Source of the DNA: Chrysochromulina parva
Lineage: Eukaryota; Haptophyta; Prymnesiales; Chrysochromulinaceae
Assembly: GCA_002887195.1 (NCBI GenBank)
Contig: PJAB01000708.1
Span: 1 to 21,752, forward strand
Reading direction: 5' to 3'
Length of the DNA stretch: 21,752 nt
This document shows positions 18,408-21,752 of the stretch, one piece after another (position 1 is the first letter of the stretch; each line of letters starts with the position of its first letter). A model generated the notes under the pieces. It saw nothing but the letters and a program-made list of their open reading frames with translations. It did not search any database and was not told where the DNA came from. Position numbers and translations under genes: made by a program.

Positions 18408-19229
18408 TCAACCTTTCCTGGTTGACCCCTTATTGCCCTCCAGCTTGCTCTTCGGCGTGAGCGTCGCGCTCACGACGCCGATCGTGTCGCGCTGCATGCG
18501 CCCGCCCTGGCCGCCGCCAGCGGTCGCACCAGATGAGGTCGCAATCTCGTCGCACCTCAGGCAGATGAGCTCGACGAGCGTCTGCGCCTTGGGCCGCTGC
18601 GTTGTCTGGCACTCTAGCCCTGTGTTGAGCGCGATGACCTTGACCACGTGGCCTTTGGTGAGGAAGCGCAGCGCGTAATCCGCCTTCGTTTCCACGTCCC
18701 GCGGTTCGATCTTGTCCGTCAGCCGCACCTCTTTGACCTTGAGTGGCTTTGGCGGCTTTCCAGGCCGAGGAGGGCGTCGTATCAACAATGGCGGCTCGCC
18801 CGCCGTTGGAGTCGGCTGCTCCGCCGGCTCCTCAGCCGCCTCAACGTCATCCTCGATCTCCTCGGGCGGAGGCATGAGCCGCCACACGGGCGGCGACGCC
18901 TTGGATGACACCTCAATGAGCTCCATCTGGCGCTCTTTAGCGATCTTGAGCGCCTCCTCTGGCTTCATGACGCCCACTGATCCCTCACGCGTCACCAGCC
19001 GCAGCTCTGTGAGCGAGAGCGCGGCGGCTCCCTTGCGGGCGCCTGGTGGTATGTCACTCTTCGCCGAAAGCCACCGTCGTCGTTGCAGCGGCTGCGCCAA
19101 AGCGGTCGGCAGAGGCCGAGCAAACGATGCGACGAGGCTAAACTCGTCATACAGACGTGAGACGACGGTCGCGACGGGCGGCTGGAGCAGTCCTCTCCTC
19201 AATGCCAACGCCCGCGTGGCCAGCAGCAT
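18408..19229 (-). CDS. Organellar translation initiation factor IF-3, probably mitochondrial
   Basis: The product is 273 aa from the ATG at 19227-19229. The frame is open 51 codons further upstream but only from a TTG, and that part is not presequence-like. The chosen start begins MLLATRALALRRGLLQPP, and RRRWLSAKSD at about 50-59 looks like a presequence cleavage region. The IF-3 N domain is at about 75-119 (LTELRLVTREGSVGVMKPEE and MELIEVSSKASPPVWRLM). A ~42-residue acidic/proline linker follows, longer than in bacteria. The C domain is at about 163-230 (KVKEVRLTDKIEPRDVETKA, then LRFLTKGHVVKVI). IF-3 keeps small subunits free and checks initiator tRNA pairing. A Gly-rich, basic tail ends the protein. 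A plastid location cannot be excluded, but there is no AAF-type signal peptide. Confidence 0.85.
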   Translation of the reverse strand: MLLATRALALRRGLLQPPVATVVSRLYDEFSLVASFARPLPTALAQPLQRRRWLSAKSDIPPGARKGAAALSLTELRLVTREGSVGVMKPEEALKIAKERQMELIEVSSKASPPVWRLMPPPEEIEDDVEAAEEPAEQPTPTAGEPPLLIRRPPRPGKPPKPLKVKEVRLTDKIEPRDVETKADYALRFLTKGHVVKVIALNTGLECQTTQRPKAQTLVELICLRCDEIATSSGATAGGGQGGRMQRDTIGVVSATLTPKSKLEGNKGSTRKG

Positions 19230-19405
19230 CGCCTGCCCGAGCACACACAAAAGTGGCACGAGCTCCACACAGCACTTCGGTGATGACGGTGTGAAAGCTG
19301 TTTGGACTGTGAAGAGAACAGGTTCTCTAACGGTAAACTTGCTCAGGGCCCTCCATGATTTCAAAGCTCTTCCGGTACGCAATTTAAAAAATCATCCTCG
19401 TGGAT

Positions 19406-20388
19406 TCAAATCTCCACTTGGCGGCGGGACTGCACGAGCGACTTGCCCCAGCCAGATTGCCCGTTGAGCGCCTCGAGATCGTCGTACGAGAGGCCGTCGT
19501 AGGCCGACGGCATCGATGTGTCCCACGTGATGCTGATCTCACCGGGCTGCGGGTAATCGATCCGAGCAGCCATGTTGCAATTCGCGTCCTTGACTTTGGC
19601 CTCCCACACGATATCCTTTGTGCAGTCGGCACCGTCGCACTCGGCGGTGATGTTGCGGAATGTGACGATGCCATCGGGCGGATAGTCACCGCACGGGAAG
19701 AGCTTCTCGTACACGATGTAGGGGATCGTGTACTTTTTGCCATCCTGGCACGGGACCGTCTGCGACGAGACCGCGCCCGTTTCGACGATCTGCTGCGAGA
19801 GGAGGTACGAGTCCTCATTCTTGTTGTACACGATCCTACAGAGCGAAATGAGTCGAATCGGCGACTCATCAGTACAGAGGCGCAAAGCAAAGCACGGCCG
19901 CCGAAGATTTAATGGCGCTCTCCTTACGAGCCGTGCAGCGTCTCGCCCGCATTGACCTTGTACTGTTTGCTGTTGGAGTTGTGCGTGGGCCGCCACTGGA
20001 AGTATTCGGTGTACATGCTCCACGCATTTCCTCCCCAGGGATTCACCGGCTGCACCAGGTTGAGGTTGTCGTCGGGATCCATGCCAAACCATGGCGAGTA
20101 AAAGGCTTTTGAGGGCTTTGCGTCCTTGCCCACCGTCCACGTCATTTCGAGGCGTGTAATGCGGGCGTATTTTGAGGGCATCTTACCCACAGCGTAAGCC
20201 ATCCACCCTCCGGCGGGGTCCTGTGCGAGGGCACTCATGACGAGGGCGAGCATTTGTTGCGGAGTGCCGGAGTCGCCGATGAATGGACGGTTTCTCGAAG
20301 GAACCATTGGCTGTGAATGGCTGTGGAAACTTAGGTTCTGATTTCTCGGCGCGCGGCGGCCGCCAACTCGGAATCTATGGTAGGGCAT
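19406..20388 (-). CDS. Uncharacterised, probably secreted protein with one intron; 5' end uncertain
   Basis: Two exons join across an intron at 19836-19927: exon 1 (to 19928) ends in GETLHG plus TC, and exon 2 (from 19835) continues G-ATC-GTG, giving LHGSIVYNKNEDSYLLSQQ. From the ATG at 20388 the product is 296 aa; the next ATG (20307) would give 269. Conserved-looking core pieces are ARITRLEMTWTVGKDAKPS, AFYSPWFGMDPDDNLNLVQP, WSMYTEYFQWRP and YTIPYIVYEKLFPCGDYPPD. It ends with ISITWDTS. Five Cys and an Asn-Ile-Thr sequon in the second half suggest a secretory-pathway protein, yet no signal peptide is visible, so an upstream exon may be missing. The W-x-G-x-D and beta-rich pattern faintly recalls concanavalin-fold peptidase G1-like proteins; that is a guess. 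I do not recognise the family. Confidence 0.65.
19836..19927 (-). other. Spliceosomal intron, 92 nt, phase 2
   Basis: Read on the minus strand, the donor is CACGGCTC|GTAAGG and the acceptor CGCTCTGTAG|GATCGTG. Removing it joins two good coding stretches, whereas reading through hits a TAA right after the donor. It contains a CTCATTTCG pyrimidine-rich stretch before the acceptor. It is the only intron in the window with unambiguous support. Confidence 0.85.
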
Positions 20389-20877
20389 GCAGGATTAGGC
20401 TTTCACTCCAGGTTCACCCTCACGAACTTGTAGCATGTCGTGACTGTGGATGATTGTGGTGCACAAACGTGAACATCGGCGATGTGCACTTCGCAAGAGA
20501 TGCTTCGCAAATCATTCTAAACAGCTGCCTCCCGTCCCGTCCTGTGCCCTCTCTCTCGACCAAACACACCCCCGCAGGCCAGGAGACATGCGCGTGAGGG
20601 GGGTGCACACCCCGGCGGCACAGCGTCTTGGTCACTTGCGCGCACAGCCGCTCGCAGCGCACAGCCTATACGAACCCCGTATGGTACGGTACGCGCACGC
20701 ACAGGCCGATGACAAGAAGTCAAGAACCTGTACTTGAGTGTGACACCGCACAGCTGGACAGCAGACAGCACCACGCGCACGCCTCGTGTCTCTCGCTCGC
20801 TTCCTATATCTTCAAGACTCCACTCTCCGATCGAGGCCTCAATCTCCACAGGATCTCCAATCGGGCGTCTCCGCTCT
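20389..20877. other. Intergenic region, possibly containing an undetected 5' exon
   Basis: No convincing ORF is present. The region lies between the start of the intron-containing gene and the end of the repeat-domain gene, both leftward. I searched the minus strand for an ATG followed by a hydrophobic signal peptide and a good donor, and found none. The GC-rich middle (20520-20700) has open frames with non-protein-like composition. Confidence 0.45.
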
Positions 20878-21752
20878 TCAATCTAGTGCCATCTGGACCA
20901 TCTGCCGGTTGAGGAAGCCCTGAAGCGCCATGATCGTCGGGTCGTTGTCACACACGCCGAAGAGCACGTCGCCGTTGAGGCCCATCCGCTGCGTGATCTC
21001 GAGGTCGTCCGCGCCATTGTTCTTGAGGAACGTCTGCAGCGCAGTCACCGCCTCGACGTTCCACTCAGTGCCGAAGCCGTTGCCTGTGCGCAGCGGCTCG
21101 CGTCGCCCAAGCCGGTCAAGGGGGTCGCGAACGGCGCCGTTGGCGTTCAGAAAGCTCTTGAGCACCGTCTTGAGGTGCCGATCCCACTTGGTGAACAGAT
21201 CGTCTTGCTTGATCGGAAAGCCGTTCTGCCTGAGGAAGGAGACGAGCGGATCGAGGACGTCCTTTAGGTTGCCGTTGACAGTCAATTCGCCAGGCTCCCA
21301 CCGCCACGCCCACTGCGGCGGCGGCTTGCCAAGCTCGCCAATTTGCCCGACAAGGTTGTGCCCAAGGCCGCCAATACCCCACTGTTGGACGGCCTGCGCC
21401 GCATCCGCCACCAGCCTCGCCGTCTCCGCCTTCGCCGCCTCCGCCTCCGCCACCAGCCTCGCCGTCTCCGCCTTCGCCGCCTCCGTCGCCTCTGTTACCA
21501 TCCTGGCCACTCTTTCAGCTGATGAGGTCGGCTCCTTTGGCGGCTCTACCTTCTTGGCCGTCGCCTTTTCGGCCGCCGCCTTCTCGGCCCCGGCCTTCTC
21601 GGCCGTCGCCTTTCCCTCCACAGCAGCCTTCGAAATGGCAACAAAAGCAGCCTCGTCGGGATCGGCTTTCTCATCCTCGACATACTTCCCACTCGTTATG
21701 GATTTGAAGAGAGCCACCGGCGACTCGACGAAAACACTCGAGAGCGTCTTCC
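20878..21752 (-). CDS. Coiled-coil protein with peptidoglycan-binding-like helical repeats, 5' end outside window
   Basis: The frame is open through the right window edge (reading KTLSSVFVESPVALFKSITS) and the nearest upstream-looking start at 21717 is GTG, so the true start lies outside. After an acidic N-terminal piece come Ala/Glu/Lys-rich segments (EKAGAEKAAAEKATAKK). Two copies of a 14-residue EAAKAETARLVAEA unit follow, a likely coiled coil. The C-terminal half has four degenerate helices: DPLVSFLRQNGF, TVLKSFLNANGA, TALQTFLKNNGA and MALQGFLNRQM. Most are preceded by a Trp (WAWRWEPG, FTKWDRH, GTEWNVE). The ALQxFLxxxG pattern resembles peptidoglycan-binding type 1 domains. In an alga the ligand is unknown; protein or polysaccharide binding is a guess. 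The protein ends MALD. Confidence 0.65.
   Translation of the reverse strand, partial: KTLSSVFVESPVALFKSITSGKYVEDEKADPDEAAFVAISKAAVEGKATAEKAGAEKAAAEKATAKKVEPPKEPTSSAERVARMVTEATEAAKAETARLVAEAEAAKAETARLVADAAQAVQQWGIGGLGHNLVGQIGELGKPPPQWAWRWEPGELTVNGNLKDVLDPLVSFLRQNGFPIKQDDLFTKWDRHLKTVLKSFLNANGAVRDPLDRLGRREPLRTGNGFGTEWNVEAVTALQTFLKNNGADDLEITQRMGLNGDVLFGVCDNDPTIMALQGFLNRQMVQMALD
21408..21485. repeat. 36-bp direct repeat, two copies at 42-bp period
   Basis: The copies are 21408-21443 and 21450-21485; each begins CCACCAGCCTCGCC and ends CCGCCTCCG. The 42-bp period equals 14 codons, so the repeat adds exactly two heptads to the predicted coiled coil of the gene on the minus strand. Confidence 0.9.

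Overview
The window reads as nuclear DNA of a unicellular, flagellated alga with a secondary red-type plastid. A haptophyte is my best guess; a stramenopile such as a pelagophyte is the main alternative. Four things support this. The genes are eukaryotic (mitochondrial EF-G, trimethylguanosine cap synthase, a TOP3B-type topoisomerase with a zinc knuckle, an axonemal SAXO-like protein). A parvulin carries a signal peptide whose cleavage site is followed by Phe, the AAF-type motif used for import into complex red plastids. One clean 92-nt spliceosomal intron (GTAAGG...CTGTAG) is visible. The coding DNA is GC-rich, with AT-richer spacers and much triplet-repeat low complexity. Genes are compact, mostly intronless, and 100-700 bp apart.

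Layout. 1-1093: the 3' part of an OTU-domain ORF that begins outside the window, with a GCC-repeat poly-proline stretch. It ends inside a second OTU domain, where composition drops abruptly. 1480-2061 (+): a small signal-peptide/membrane protein. 2296-2715 (-): plastid-targeted parvulin PPIase. 3059-7843 (-): a 1594-residue TOP3B-like protein with altered catalytic residues, a long disordered region and a C-terminal CCHC knuckle. 8272-9438 (-): a CAG-repeat polyQ/polyH protein. 9829-10812 (-): a START/SRPBCC-like membrane protein. 10986-12113 (-): TGS1. 12432-13067 (+): SAXO-like microtubule protein, divergent from TGS1. 13433-14752 (-): an Amidohydro_2 enzyme, followed in the same frame after TGA-CTA by a transmembrane, cysteine-rich coding-like segment. 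15451-15753 (-): a small single-pass protein, divergent from 15929-18136 (+) mitochondrial EF-G1, with an 18-bp perfect palindrome between them. 18408-19229 (-): organellar IF-3. 19406-20388 (-): an intron-containing protein of unknown family, probably secreted. 20878-21752 (-): a protein with a coiled coil and peptidoglycan-binding-like repeats, cut by the window end.

There is no operon logic, as expected for a nuclear genome. The one functional pairing is two organellar translation factors (EF-G1 and IF-3) placed tail to tail; this could be coincidence. I saw no CRISPR array, rRNA gene, tRNA gene or complete mobile element. The most interesting candidates are the in-frame membrane/Cys-rich extension behind the amidohydrolase stop codon, the catalytically divergent TOP3B-like protein, and the interrupted tandem-OTU ORF.
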